A stretch of 64,000 bases of DNA from Rhipicephalus microplus (GCF_043290135.1 NW_027464602.1:1736001-1800000); one strand, 5' to 3'; shown: positions 9,823 to 25,088, counted from the stretch's first letter. Notes: a model not told the origin generated them from the sequence alone. Program-made: numbers and translations.

Positions 9823-12772
9823 TTCGGTTAACAGCCAATCGCGTTAGCCAATTGCGCCACAGAGACAGTCCTGCTCCACTCTCACCACCATCAGAACATA
9901 TCTTCAAAGCTATCAGCACAAAGAGAAAAAAGCGCCGCACCGCCACCGGGTGGGCTCGAAACTTCAACCTTTCAGTTAACAGCCGATCGCGCTAGCCAAT
10001 TGCGCCATGGAGACAGTCCTGCTCCACTCTCACCACCATCAGAACAAATCTTCAAAGCTATTACCACAAAGAAAACAGCAACACACCACTCCTGGGAGGG
10101 CTCGAAACTCCAACCTTTCGGTTAACAGCCGATCGCGCTAGCCCATTGTGCCACGGAGACAGCCTTGCTCCAATCTCAACACCATCAGAACATATCTTCA
10201 AAGCTATTAGCGCAAAGAAAAAAAGCGCCGCACCATCACCGTGTGGGCTCGAACATCCAACCTTTGAGTTAACAGCCGATCGCGCTAACCAATTGCGCCA
10301 CGGAGACAGTCCTGCTCCACTCTCACCACCATAAGAACATATCTTCAAAGCTATTAGTGCAAAGAAAAAAGCAGCACACCACTCCCGGAAGGGCTCGAAA
10401 CTCCAACCTTTCGGTTAACAGCCGATCGCGCTAGCCCATTGCGCCACGGGGACAGTCTTGCTCCACTCTCACCACCATCAGTACATATCTTCAAAGCTAT
10501 CAGCACAAAGAAAAAAAAAACGCCGCACCACCACCGGGTGGGCTCGAACCTCCAACCTTTCGGTTAACAGCCGATCGCGCAAGCCAATTGCGCCACGGAG
10601 ACAGTCCTGCTCCACTCTCACCGCCATCAGAACATATCTTCAAAGCTATCGGCCCAAAGAAAAAAAGCACCGCACCACCACCGGGTGGGCTCGAACCTCC
10701 AACCTTTCGGTCAACAGGTAATCGCGCTAGCCAATTGCGCCACGGAGAAAGTCCTGCTCCACTCTCACCACCATCAGAACATATCTTCAAAGCTATCAGC
10801 ACAAAGAAACAAAAGCGGCACACCATCACCGCGTGGGCTCGAACCTCCAACCTTTCGGTTAACAGCCGATCGCGCTAGACAACTGCGCCACGGAGACAGT
10901 CGTGCTCCACTCTCACCACCATCAGAACATATCTTCAAAGCTATAAGCCCAAAGAAAAAGAAGCGCCGCACCACCCCCGGGTGGGCTCGAACCTCCAACC
11001 TTTCGGTTAACAGCCGATCGCGCTAGCCTATTGCCCCACGGAGACAGTCGTGCTCCACTCTCACCACCGTCAGAACATTTCTTCAGAGCTATCACCCCAA
11101 AGAAAAAAAAAGAGCGGCACCACCACCGGGTGGGCTCGAACCTCCAACCTTTCGGTTAACAGCCGATCGCGCTAGCCAATTGCGCCACGAAGACAGTCCT
11201 GCTGCACTCTCACCACCATCAGAACATATCTTCAAAGCTATCACCCCAAAGAAAAAAAAAGAGCCGCACCACCACCGGGTGGGCTCGAACCTCCAACCTT
11301 TCGGTTAACAGCCGATCGCTCTAGCCAATTGCGCCACGAAGACAGTCCTGCTGCACTCTCACCACCATCAGAACATATCTTCAAAGCTATCAGCCCAAAG
11401 AAAAAAAAGCACCGCACCACTCCCGGGAGGGATCGAAACTCCAACCGTTTGGTTAACAGCCGATCGCGCTTGCCAATTGCGCCACGGGGACAGTCTTGCT
11501 CCACTCTCACCACCATCAGAACATATCTTCAAAGCTATCAGCCCTAAGAAAAAAAAGCACCGCACCACCACCGGGCGGGCTCGAACCTTCAACCTTTCGG
11601 ATAACAGGCGATCGCGCTAGCACATTGCGCCACGGAGATAGCCTTGCTCCACTCTCAACACCATCAGAACATATCTTCAAAGCTATTAGCGCAAAGAAAA
11701 AAAGCGCCGCACCTCCACCGGGGGGGCTCAAACCTCCAACCTTTCGGTTAAAAGCCGATCGCACTAGCCAATCGCGCCACGAAGACAGTCCTGCTCCACT
11801 TTCACCACCATCAGAACATATCTTCAAAGCTATTAGTGCAAAGTAAAAAGCACCACACCATTCCCGGGAGGGCTCGAAACTCCAACCCTTCGGTTTACAG
11901 CCGATCGCGCTAGCCCATTGCGCCACGAGGACAGTCTTGCTCCTCTCTCACCACCATCAGAACATATCTTCAAAGCTATCAGCACAAAGAAACAAAAAGC
12001 GCCGCACCACCACTTGGTGGGCTCGAACCTCCAACCTTTCGGTTAACAGCCGATTGCGCAAGCCAATTGCGCCACGGAGACAGTCCTGCTCCACTCTCAC
12101 CTCCATCAGAACATATCTTCAAAGCTATCAGCCCAAAGAAAAAAAGCACCGCACCACTACCGGGTGGGCTCGAACTTCCAACCTTTCGGTTAACAGCCAA
12201 TCGCGCTAGCCAATTGCGCCACGGAGACAGTCCTGCTTCACTCTCACCACCATCAGAACATATCTTCAAAGCTATCAGCACAAAGAAAAAAAAGCGCCAC
12301 ACCATCATCGGGTGGGCTCGAACCTCCAACCTTTCGGTTAACAGCCGATCGCGCAAGCCAATTGCGCCACGGAGACAGTCCTGCTCCACACTCACCACCG
12401 TCAAAATATTTCTTCAGAGCTATCACCCCAAAGAAAAAAAAGCGCCGCACCACCACCGGGTGGGCTCGAAACTTCAACCTTTCGGTTAACAGCCGATCGC
12501 GCTAGCCAATTGCGCCATGGAGACAGTCCTGCTCCACTCTCACCACCATCAGAACAAATCTTCAAAGCTATTACCACAAAGAAAAAAGCAACACACCACT
12601 CCTGGGAGGGCTCGAAACTCCAACCTTTCGGTTAACAGCCGATCGCGCTAGACAACTGCGCCACGGAGACAGTCGTGCTCCACTCTCACCACCATCAGAA
12701 CATATCTTCAAAGCTATCAGTCCAAAGAAAAAGAAGCGCCGCACCACCCCCGGGTGGGCTCGAACCTCCAAC
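9823..12772 (-). repeat. Nested sub-block A' (about 2,950 bp, 20 units)
   Basis: The second copy of sub-block A with one additional unit. It is followed by an 11-unit stretch (12773-14400) not present in A. The whole A-A'-B order is repeated in 14401-21780. Confidence 0.8.
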
Positions 12773-14400
12773 CTTTCGGTTAACAGCCGATCGCACTAGC
12801 CTATTGCCCCACGGAGACAGTCGTGCTCCACTCTCACCACCGTCAGAACATTTCTTCAGAGCTATCACCCCAAAGAAAAAAAAAGAGCCGCACCACCACC
12901 GGGTGGGCTCGAACCTCCAACCTTTCGGTTAACAGCCGATCGCGCTAGCCCATTGCGCCACGAAGACAGTCCTGCTGCACTCTCACCACCATCAGAACAT
13001 ATCTTCAAAGCTATCACCCCAAAGAAAAAAAAAGAGCCGCATCACCACCGGGTGGGCTCGAACCTCCAACCTTTCGGTTAACAGCTGATCGCGCTAGCCA
13101 ATTGTGCCACGAAGACAGTCCTGCTGCACTCTCACCACCATCAGAACATATCTTCAAAGCTATCAGCCCAAAGAAAAAAAAGCACCGCACCACTCCCGGG
13201 AGGGATCGAAACTCCAACCTTTTGGTTAACAGCCGATCGCGCTTGCCCATTGCGCCACGGGGACAGTCCTGCTCCACTTTCACCACCATCAGAACATATC
13301 TTCAAAGCTATTAGTGCAAAGTAAAAAGCACCACACCATTCCCGGGAGGGCTCGAAACTCCAACCCTTCGGTTTACAGCCGATCGCGCTAGCCCATTGCG
13401 CCACGAGGACAGTCTTGCTCCTCTCTCACCACCATCAGAACATAACTTCAAAGCTATCAGCACAAAGAAAAAAAAAGCGCCGCACCACCACCGGGTGGGC
13501 TCGAACCTCCAACCTTTCGGTTAACAGCCGATTGCGCAAGCCAATTGCGCCACGGAGACAGTCCTGCTCCACACTCACCACCGTCAAAACATTTCTTCAG
13601 AGCTATCACCCCGAAGAAAAAAAAGCGCCGCACCACCACCGGGTGGGCTCGAACCTCCAACCTTTCAGTTAACAGCCGATCGCGCTAGCCGATTGCGCCA
13701 CGGAGACAGTCCTGGTCCACTCTCACCACCATCAGAACATATCTTCAAAGCTATCAGCGCAAAGAAAAAAAGCGCCGCGCCACCACCGGGTGGGCTCGAA
13801 CCTCCAACCTTTCGGTTAACAGCCGATCGCGCTAACCCATTGCGCCACGGGGACAGTCTTGCTCCACTCTCACCACTATCAGAACATATCTTCAAAGCTA
13901 TCAGCGCAAAGAAAAAAAGCGCCGCACCACCACCGGGTGGGCTCGAACCTCCAACCTTTCGGTTAACAGCCGATAGCGCTAGCCAATTGCGCCACAGAGA
14001 CAGTCTTGCTCCACTCTCAACACCATCAGAACATATCTTCAAAGCTACAAGCGCAAAGAAAAAAAAGTGCCGCACCACCACCGGGTGGGCTCGAACCACC
14101 AATCTTTCGGTTAACAGCCGATCGCGCTAGCCAATTGCGCCACGGGGACAGTCTTGCTCCACTCTCACCACCATCAGAACATATCTTCAAAGCTATCAGC
14201 GCAAAGAAAAAAAAGCTCCGCACCACCACCGGGTGGGCTCGAACCTCCAACCTTTCGGTTAACAGCCGATCGCGCTAGCCAATTGCGCCAGGGAGACAGT
14301 CCTGCTCCACTCTCACCACCATCAGAACATATCTTCAAAGCTATCAGCCCAAAGAAAAAAAGCACCGCACCACCACCGGGTGGGCTGGAACCTCCAACCT

Positions 14401-17400
14401 TTCGGTTAACAGCCAATCGCGTTAGCCAATTGCGCCACAGAGACAGTCATGCTCCACTCTCACCACCATCAGAACATATCTTCAAAGCTATCAGCACAAA
14501 GAGAAAAAAGCGCCGCACCGCCACCGGGTGGGCTCGAAACTTCAACCTTTCAGTTAACAGCCGATCGCGCTAGCCAATTGCGCCATGGAGACAGTCCTGC
14601 TCCACTCTCACCACCATCAGAACAAATCTTCAAAGCTATTACCACAAAGAAAAAAGCAACACACCACTCCTGGGAGGGCTCGAAACTCCAACCTTTCGGT
14701 TAACAGCCGATCGCGCTAGCCCATTGTGCCACTGAGACAGCCTTGCTCCAATCTCAACACCATCAGAACATATCTTCAAAGCTATTAGCGCAAAGAAAAA
14801 AAGCGCCGCACCATCACCGTGTGGGCTCGAACATCCAACCTTTGAGTTAGCAGCCGATCGCGCTAACCAATTGCGCCACGGAGACAGTCCTGCTCCACTC
14901 TCACCACCATCAGAACATATCTTCAAAGCTATTAGTGCAAAGAAAAAAGCAGCACACCACTCCCGGAAGGGCTCGAAACTCCAACCTTTCGGTTAACAGC
15001 CGATCGCGCTAGCCCATTGCGCCACGGGGACAGTCTTGCTCCACTCTCACCACCATCAGTACATATCTTCAAAGCTATCAGCACAAAGAAAAAAAAACGC
15101 CGCACCACCACCGGGTGGGCTCGAACCTCCAACCTTTCGGTTAACAGCCGATCGCGCAAGCCAATTGCGCCACGGAGACAGTCCTGCTCCACTCTCACCG
15201 CCATCAGAACATATCTTCAAAGCTATCGGCCCAAAGAAAAAAAGCACCGCACCACCACCGGGTGGGCTCGAACCTCCAACCTTTCGGTCAACAGGTAATC
15301 GCGCTAGACAACTGCGCCACGGAGACAGTCGTGCTCCACTCTCACCACCATCAGAACATATCTTCAAAGCTATAAGCCCAAAGAAAAAGAAGCGCCGCAC
15401 CACCCCCGGGTGGGCTCGAACCTCCAACCTTTCGGTTAACAGCGGATCGCGCTAGCCTATTGCCCCACGGAGACAGTGGTGCTCCACTTTCACCACCGTC
15501 AGAACATTTCTTCAGACCTATCACCCCAAAGAAAAAAAAAGAGCCGCACCACCACCGGGTGGGCTCGAACCTCCAACCTTTCGGTTAACAGCCGATCGCG
15601 CTAGCCAATTGCGCCACGAAGACAGTCCTGCTGCACTCTCACCACCATCAGAACATATCTTCAAAGCTATCACCCCAAAGAAAAAAAAGAGCCGCACCAC
15701 CACCGGGTGGGCTCGAACCTCCAACCTTTCGGTTAACAGCCGATCGCTCTAGCCAATTGCGCCACGAAGACAGTCCTGCTGCACTCTCACCACCATCAGA
15801 ACATATCTTCAAAGCTATCAGCCCAAAGAAAAAAAAGCACCGCACCACTCCCGGGAGGGATCGAAACTCCAACCTTTTGGTTAACAGCCGATCGCGCTTG
15901 CCTATTGCGCCACGGGGACAGTCTTGCTCCACTCTCACCACCATCAGAACATATCTTCAAAGCTATCAGCCCAAAGAAAAAAAAGCGCCGCACCACCACC
16001 GGGTGGGCTCGAACCTTCAACCTTTCGGTTAACAGGCGATCGCGCTAGCACATTGCGCCACGGAGATAGCCTTGCTCCACTCTCAACACCATCAGAACAT
16101 ATCTTCAAAGCTATTAGCGCAAAGAAAAAAAGCGCCGCACCTCCACCGGGGGGGCTCAAACCTCCAACCTTTCGGTTAAAAGCCGATCGCACTAGCCAAT
16201 CGCGCCACGAAGACAGTCCTGCTCCACTTTCACCACCATCAGAACATATCTTCAAAGCTATTAGTGCAAAGTAAAAAGCACCACACCATTCCCGGGAGGG
16301 CTCGAAACTCCAACCCTTCGGTTTACAGCCGATCGCGCTAGCCTATTGCGCCACGAGGACAGTCTTGCTCCTCTCTCACCACCATCAGAACATATCTTCA
16401 AAGCTATCAGCACAAAGAAACAAAAAGCGCCGCACCACCACCGGGTGGGCTCGAACCTCCAACCTTTCGGTTAACAGCCGATTGCGCAAGCCAATTGCGC
16501 CACGGAGACAGTCCTGCTCCACTCTCACCTCCATCAGAACATATCTTCAAAGCTATCAGCCCAAAGAAAAAAAGCACCGCACCACTACCGGGTGGGCTCG
16601 AACTTCCAACCTTTCGGTTAACAGCCAATCGCGCTAGCCAATTGCGCCACGGAGACAGTCCTGCTTCACTCTCACCACCATCAGAACATATCTTCAAAGC
16701 TATCAGCACAAAGAAAAAAAAGCGCCACACCATCATCGGGTGGGCTCGAACCTCCAACCTTTCGGTTAACAGCCGATCGCGCAAGCCAATTGCGCCACGG
16801 AGACAGTCCTGCTCCACACTCACCACCGTCAAAATATTTCTTCAGAGCTATCACCCCAAAGAAAAAAAAGCGCCGCACCACCACCGGGTGGGCTCGAAAC
16901 TTCAACCTTTCGGTTAACAGCCGATCGCGCTAGCCAATTGCGCCATGGAGACAGTCCTGCTCCACTCTCACCACCATCAGAACAAATCTTCAAAGCTATT
17001 ACCACAAAGAAAAAAGCAACACACCACTCCTGGGAGGGCTCGAAACTCCAACCTTTCGGTTAACAGCCGATCGCGCTAGACAACTGCGCCACGGAGACAG
17101 TCGTGCTCCACTCTCACCACCATCAGAACATATCTTCAAAGCTATCAGCCCAAAGAAAAAGAAGCGCCGCACCACCCCCGGGTGGGCTCGAACCTCCAAC
17201 CTTTCGGTTAACAGCCAATCGCGTTAGCCAATTGCGCCACAGAGACAGTCCTGCTCCACTCTCACCACCATCAGAACATATCTTCAAAGCTATCAGCACA
17301 AAGAGAAAAAAGCGCCGCACCGCCACCGGGTGGGCTCGAAACTTCAACCTTTCAGTTAACAGCCGATCGCGCTAGCCAATTGCGCCATGGAGACAGTCCT

Positions 17401-20400
17401 GCTCCACTCTCACCACCATCAGAACAAATCTTCAAAGCTATTACCACAAAGAAAACAGCAACACACCACTCCTGGGAGGGCTCGAAACTCCAACCTTTCG
17501 GTTAACAGCCGATCGCGCTAGCCCATTGTGCCACGGAGACAGCCTTGCTCCAATCTCAACACCATCAGAACATATCTTCAAAGCTATTAGCGCAAAGAAA
17601 AAAAGCGCCGCACCATCACCGTGTGGGCTCGAACATCCAACCTTTGAGTTAACAGCCGATCGCGCTAACCAATTGCGCCACGGAGACAGTCCTGCTCCAC
17701 TCTCACCACCATAAGAACATATCTTCAAAGCTATTAGTGCAAAGAAAAAAGCAGCACACCACTCCCGGAAGGGCTCGAAACTCCAACCTTTCGGTTAACA
17801 GCCGATCGCGCTAGCCCATTGCGCCACGGGGACAGTCTTGCTCCACTCTCACCACCATCAGTACATATCTTCAAAGCTATCAGCACAAAGAAAAAAAAAA
17901 CGCCGCACCACCACCGGGTGGGCTCGAACCTCCAACCTTTCGGTTAACAGCCGATCGCGCAAGCCAATTGCGCCACGGAGACAGTCCTGCTCCACTCTCA
18001 CCGCCATCAGAACATATCTTCAAAGCTATCGGCCCAAAGAAAAAAAGCACCGCACCACCACCGGGTGGGCTCGAACCTCCAACCTTTCGGTCAACAGGTA
18101 ATCGCGCTAGCCAATTGCGCCACGGAGAAAGTCCTGCTCCACTCTCACCACCATCAGAACATATCTTCAAAGCTATCAGCACAAAGAAACAAAAGCGGCA
18201 CACCATCACCGCGTGGGCTCGAACCTCCAACCTTTCGGTTAACAGCCGATCGCGCTAGACAACTGCGCCACGGAGACAGTCGTGCTCCACTCTCACCACC
18301 ATCAGAACATATCTTCAAAGCTATAAGCCCAAAGAAAAAGAAGCGCCGCACCACCCCCGGGTGGGCTCGAACCTCCAACCTTTCGGTTAACAGCCGATCG
18401 CGCTAGCCTATTGCCCCACGGAGACAGTCGTGCTCCACTCTCACCACCGTCAGAACATTTCTTCAGAGCTATCACCCCAAAGAAAAAAAAAGAGCGGCAC
18501 CACCACCGGGTGGGCTCGAACCTCCAACCTTTCGGTTAACAGCCGATCGCGCTAGCCAATTGCGCCACGAAGACAGTCCTGCTGCACTCTCACCACCATC
18601 AGAACATATCTTCAAAGCTATCACCCCAAAGAAAAAAAAAGAGCCGCACCACCACCGGGTGGGCTCGAACCTCCAACCTTTCGGTTAACAGCCGATCGCT
18701 CTAGCCAATTGCGCCACGAAGACAGTCCTGCTGCACTCTCACCACCATCAGAACATATCTTCAAAGCTATCAGCCCAAAGAAAAAAAAGCACCGCACCAC
18801 TCCCGGGAGGGATCGAAACTCCAACCGTTTGGTTAACAGCCGATCGCGCTTGCCAATTGCGCCACGGGGACAGTCTTGCTCCACTCTCACCACCATCAGA
18901 ACATATCTTCAAAGCTATCAGCCCTAAGAAAAAAAAGCACCGCACCACCACCGGGCGGGCTCGAACCTTCAACCTTTCGGATAACAGGCGATCGCGCTAG
19001 CACATTGCGCCACGGAGATAGCCTTGCTCCACTCTCAACACCATCAGAACATATCTTCAAAGCTATTAGCGCAAAGAAAAAAAGCGCCGCACCTCCACCG
19101 GGGGGGCTCAAACCTCCAACCTTTCGGTTAAAAGCCGATCGCACTAGCCAATCGCGCCACGAAGACAGTCCTGCTCCACTTTCACCACCATCAGAACATA
19201 TCTTCAAAGCTATTAGTGCAAAGTAAAAAGCACCACACCATTCCCGGGAGGGCTCGAAACTCCAACCCTTCGGTTTACAGCCGATCGCGCTAGCCCATTG
19301 CGCCACGAGGACAGTCTTGCTCCTCTCTCACCACCATCAGAACATATCTTCAAAGCTATCAGCACAAAGAAACAAAAAGCGCCGCACCACCACTTGGTGG
19401 GCTCGAACCTCCAACCTTTCGGTTAACAGCCGATTGCGCAAGCCAATTGCGCCACGGAGACAGTCCTGCTCCACTCTCACCTCCATCAGAACATATCTTC
19501 AAAGCTATCAGCCCAAAGAAAAAAAGCACCGCACCACTACCGGGTGGGCTCGAACTTCCAACCTTTCGGTTAACAGCCAATCGCGCTAGCCAATTGCGCC
19601 ACGGAGACAGTCCTGCTTCACTCTCACCACCATCAGAACATATCTTCAAAGCTATCAGCACAAAGAAAAAAAAGCGCCACACCATCATCGGGTGGGCTCG
19701 AACCTCCAACCTTTCGGTTAACAGCCGATCGCGCAAGCCAATTGCGCCACGGAGACAGTCCTGCTCCACACTCACCACCGTCAAAATATTTCTTCAGAGC
19801 TATCACCCCAAAGAAAAAAAAGCGCCGCACCACCACCGGGTGGGCTCGAAACTTCAACCTTTCGGTTAACAGCCGATCGCGCTAGCCAATTGCGCCATGG
19901 AGACAGTCCTGCTCCACTCTCACCACCATCAGAACAAATCTTCAAAGCTATTACCACAAAGAAAAAAGCAACACACCACTCCTGGGAGGGCTCGAAACTC
20001 CAACCTTTCGGTTAACAGCCGATCGCGCTAGACAACTGCGCCACGGAGACAGTCGTGCTCCACTCTCACCACCATCAGAACATATCTTCAAAGCTATCAG
20101 TCCAAAGAAAAAGAAGCGCCGCACCACCCCCGGGTGGGCTCGAACCTCCAACCTTTCGGTTAACAGCCGATCGCACTAGCCTATTGCCCCACGGAGACAG
20201 TCGTGCTCCACTCTCACCACCGTCAGAACATTTCTTCAGAGCTATCACCCCAAAGAAAAAAAAAGAGCCGCACCACCACCGGGTGGGCTCGAACCTCCAA
20301 CCTTTCGGTTAACAGCCGATCGCGCTAGCCCATTGCGCCACGAAGACAGTCCTGCTGCACTCTCACCACCATCAGAACATATCTTCAAAGCTATCACCCC

Positions 20401-21780
20401 AAAGAAAAAAAAAGAGCCGCATCACCACCGGGTGGGCTCGAACCTCCAACCTTTCGGTTAACAGCTGATCGCGCTAGCCAATTGTGCCACGAAGACAGTC
20501 CTGCTGCACTCTCACCACCATCAGAACATATCTTCAAAGCTATCAGCCCAAAGAAAAAAAAGCACCGCACCACTCCCGGGAGGGATCGAAACTCCAACCT
20601 TTTGGTTAACAGCCGATCGCGCTTGCCCATTGCGCCACGGGGACAGTCCTGCTCCACTTTCACCACCATCAGAACATATCTTCAAAGCTATTAGTGCAAA
20701 GTAAAAAGCACCACACCATTCCCGGGAGGGCTCGAAACTCCAACCCTTCGGTTTACAGCCGATCGCGCTAGCCCATTGCGCCACGAGGACAGTCTTGCTC
20801 CTCTCTCACCACCATCAGAACATAACTTCAAAGCTATCAGCACAAAGAAAAAAAAAGCGCCGCACCACCACCGGGTGGGCTCGAACCTCCAACCTTTCGG
20901 TTAACAGCCGATTGCGCAAGCCAATTGCGCCACGGAGACAGTCCTGCTCCACACTCACCACCGTCAAAACATTTCTTCAGAGCTATCACCCCGAAGAAAA
21001 AAAAGCGCCGCACCACCACCGGGTGGGCTCGAACCTCCAACCTTTCAGTTAACAGCCGATCGCGCTAGCCGATTGCGCCACGGAGACAGTCCTGGTCCAC
21101 TCTCACCACCATCAGAACATATCTTCAAAGCTATCAGCGCAAAGAAAAAAAGCGCCGCGCCACCACCGGGTGGGCTCGAACCTCCAACCTTTCGGTTAAC
21201 AGCCGATCGCGCTAACCCATTGCGCCACGGGGACAGTCTTGCTCCACTCTCACCACTATCAGAACATATCTTCAAAGCTATCAGCGCAAAGAAAAAAAGC
21301 GCCGCACCACCACCGGGTGGGCTCGAACCTCCAACCTTTCGGTTAACAGCCGATAGCGCTAGCCAATTGCGCCACAGAGACAGTCTTGCTCCACTCTCAA
21401 CACCATCAGAACATATCTTCAAAGCTACAAGCGCAAAGAAAAAAAAGTGCCGCACCACCACCGGGTGGGCTCGAACCACCAATCTTTCGGTTAACAGCCG
21501 ATCGCGCTAGCCAATTGCGCCACGGGGACAGTCTTGCTCCACTCTCACCACCATCAGAACATATCTTCAAAGCTATCAGCGCAAAGAAAAAAAAGCTCCG
21601 CACCACCACCGGGTGGGCTCGAACCTCCAACCTTTCGGTTAACAGCCGATCGCGCTAGCCAATTGCGCCAGGGAGACAGTCCTGCTCCACTCTCACCACC
21701 ATCAGAACATATCTTCAAAGCTATCAGCCCAAAGAAAAAAAGCACCGCACCACCACCGGGTGGGCTGGAACCTCCAACCT
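14401..21780 (-). repeat. Higher-order repeat, 7,380 bp, copy 2
   Basis: The head-to-tail second copy of 7021-14400. Similarity stops near 21781-21830, where the next units change (for example CACGGAGACAGTCCT instead of CACAGAGACAGTCAT). Near-identity over 7.4 kb of satellite means a very recent exchange or an assembly duplication. Confidence 0.9.
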
Positions 21781-23329
21781 TTCGGTTAACAGCCAATCGC
21801 GTTAGCCAATTGCGCCACGGAGACAGTCCTGCTCCACTCTCACCACCATCAGAACATATCTTCAAAGCTATCAGCACAAAGAGAAAAAAGCGCCGCACCA
21901 CCACCGGGTGGGCTCGAAACTCCAACCTTTCGGTTAACAGCCGATCGCGCTAGCCAATTGCGCCATGGAGACAGTCCTGCTTCACTCTCACCACCATCAG
22001 AACATATCTTCAAAACTATTACCACAAAGAAAAAAAAGCGCCGCAACACCACCGGGTGGGCTCGAACCTTCAACTTTTCGGTTAACAGCCGATCGCGCTG
22101 GCCAATTGCTCCACGGAGACAGTCCTGCTCCACTCTCACCACCATTAGAACATATCTTTCAAGCTATCAGCCGAAAGAAAAAAAAGCGCCGCACCACCAC
22201 CGGGTGGGCTCGAAACTCCCACCTTTTGGTTAACGGCCGATCGCGCTAGCCGATTGCGCCACGGAGACAATCGTGCTCCACGCTCACCACCATCAGAAAA
22301 TATCTTCAAAGCTATCATCGCAAAGAAAAAAGCAACACACCCCACCCGGGAGGGCTCGAACCTCCAACTTTTTGGTTAACAGCCGATCGCGCTAGCCAAT
22401 GGCGCCACGGGGACAGTCCTGCTCCACTCTCACCACCGTCAGAACATTTCTTCAGAGCTATCAGCCTAAAGAAAAAAAAGCCGCACCACCACCGGGTGGG
22501 CTCGAACCTACAACCTTTCGGTTAACAGCCAATCGCGCTAGCCAATTGCGCCACAGAGACAGTCGTGCTTCACTCTCACCACCGTCAGATCATTTCTTCA
22601 GAGCTATCGCCCCAAAGAAAAAAAAGCGCCGCACCACCACCGGGTGGGCTCGAACCTCCAACCTTTCGGTTAAAAGTTGATCGCGCTAGCCAATTGCGCC
22701 ACGGAGACAGTCCTGCTCCACTCTCACCACCGTCAGAACATTTCTTCAGAGCTATCAGCCCAAAGAAGAGAAAGCGCCGCACCACCACCGGGTGGGCTCG
22801 AAACTCCCACCTTTCGGTTATCAGCCGATCGCGCTAGCCAATTGCGCCATGGAGACAGTCCTGCTCCACTCTCACCACCATCAGAACATATCTTCAAAGC
22901 TATTAGCCCAAAGAAAAAAAGCACCGCACCACCACCGGGTGGGCTCGAACTTCAAACCTTTCGGTTAACAGCCAATCGCGCTAGCCAATTGCGCCACGGA
23001 GACAGTCCTGCTTCACTCTCACCACCAGCAGAACATATCTTCAAAGCTATCAGCACAAAGAAAAAAAAGCGCCACACCATCATCAGGTGGGCTCGAACCT
23101 CCAACCTTTCGGTTAACAGCCGATCGCGCAAGCCAATTGCGCCACGGAGACAGTCCTGCTCCACACTCACCACCGTCAAAACATTTCTTCAGAGCTATCA
23201 CCCCAAAGAAAAAAAAGCGCCGCACCACCACCGGGTGGGCTCGAACCTCCAACCTTTCAGTTAACAGCCGATCGCGCCAGCCGATTGCGCCACGGAGACA
23301 GTCCTGGTCCACTCTCACCACCATCAGAA
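21781..23329 (-). repeat. Array segment between the two large block pairs
   Basis: About ten units. It includes a cluster found again at 26050-26400 and 27670-28020, recognisable by linkers TTTCAAGC and CATCGC and by bodies with anticodon loop CCGTTAA. One unit near 22672 has anticodon TTT with an altered stem. No gene is seen. Confidence 0.7.
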
Positions 23330-25088
23330 CATATCTTCAAAGCTATCAGCGCAAAGAAAAAAAAAGCGCCGCGCCACCACCGGGTGAGCTCGAACCTCCA
23401 ACCTTTCGGTTAACAGCCGATCGCGCTAACCCATTGCGCCACGGGGACAGTCTTGCTTCACTATCACCACTATCAGAACATATCTTCAAAGCTATCAGCG
23501 CAAAGAAAAAAAAGCGCCGCACCACCACCGGGTGGGCTCGAACCTCCAACCTTTCGGTTAACAGCCGATCGCGCTAGCCAATTGCGCCACAGTGACAGTC
23601 TTGCTCCACTCTCAACACCATCAGAACATATCTTCAAAGCTACAAGCGCAAAGAAAAAAAAAGCGCCGCACCACCACCGGGTGGGCTCGAACCTCCAACC
23701 TTTCGGTTAACAGCCGATCGCGCTAGCCAATTGCGCCACGGGGACAGTCTTGCTCCACTCTCACCACCATCAGAACATATCTTCAAAGCTATCAGCGCAA
23801 AGAAAAAAAAGCGCCGCACCACCACCGGGTGGGCTCGAACCTCCAACCTTTCGGTTAACAGCCGATCGCGCTAGCCAATTGCGCCAGGGAGACAGTCCTG
23901 CTCCACTCTCACCACCATCAGAACATATCTTCAAAGCTAACAGCCCAAAGACAAAAAGCACCGCACCACCACCGGGTGGGCTGGAACCTCCAACCTTTCG
24001 GTTAACAGCCAATCGCGTTAGCCAATTGCGCCACGGAGACAGTCCTGCTCCACTCTCACCACCATCAGAACATAACTTCTAAGCTATCGGCACAAAGAGA
24101 AAAAAGCGCCGCACCACCACCGGGTGGGCTCGAAACTCCAACCTTTCGGTTAACAGCCGATCGCGCTAGCCAATTGCGCCATGGAGACAGTCCTGCTCCA
24201 CTCTCACCACCATCAGAACATATCTTCAAAGCTATTCCCACAAAGAAAAAAAAGCGCCGCAACACCACCGGGCGGGCTCGAACCTCCAACCTTTCGGTTA
24301 ACAGCCGATCGCGCTAGCCAATTGCGCCACGGAGACAGTCCTGCTTCACTCTCACCACCATCAGAACATATCTTCGAAGCTATCAGCACAAAGAAAAAAA
24401 AGCGCCACACCATCATCGGGTGGGCTCGAACCTCCAACCTTTCGGTTAACAGCCGATCGCGCAAGCCAATTGCGCCACGGAGACAGTCCTGCTCCACACT
24501 CACCACCGTCAAAACATTTCTTCAGAGCTATCACCCCAAAGAAAAAAAAAGAGCCGCACCACCACCGGGTGGGCTCGAACCTCCAACCTTTCGGTTAACA
24601 GCCGATCGCGCTAGCCAATTGCGCCACGAAGACAGTCCTGCTGCACTCTCACCACCATCAGAACATATCTTCAAAGCTATCACCCCAAAGAAAAAAAAAA
24701 GAGCCGCACCACCACCGGGTGGGCTCGAACCTCCAACCTTTCGGTTAACAGCCGATCGCGCTAGCCAATTGTGCCACGAAGACAGTCCTGCTGCACTCTC
24801 ACCACCATCAGAACATATCTTCAAAGCTGTCAGCCCAAAGAAAAAAAAGCACCGCACCACTCCCGGGAGGGATCGAAACTCCAACCTTTCGGTTAACAGC
24901 CGATCGCGCTTGCCCATTGCGCCACGGGGACAGTCTTGCTCCACTCTCACCACCATCAGAACATATCTTCAAAGCTATCAGCCCAAAGAAAAAAAAGCAC
25001 CGCACCACTCCCGGGAGGGATCGAAACTCCAACCTTTTGGTTAACAGCCGATCGCGCTTGCCCATTGCGCCACGGGGACAGTCTTGCT

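Larger units (their letters stand above)
7021..14400 (-). repeat. Higher-order repeat, 7,380 bp, copy 1
   Basis: Aligns with 14401-21780 at a constant offset of 7,380 bp (about 50 units, mean 147.6 bp), including all rare unit variants and indels. In spot comparisons of many lines only one clear internal difference was found (C at 8098, G at 15478). The left boundary is sharp near 7000-7021, where the preceding bases differ from those before 14401. Confidence 0.9.

Noticed and set aside
24181..25044. 287-aa open frame (and its copy at 31407-32270)
   Set aside because: It is the satellite translated through five to six units; the same peptides occur in all frames and antisense. There is no start context, no family, and frame continuity depends only on A-run length.
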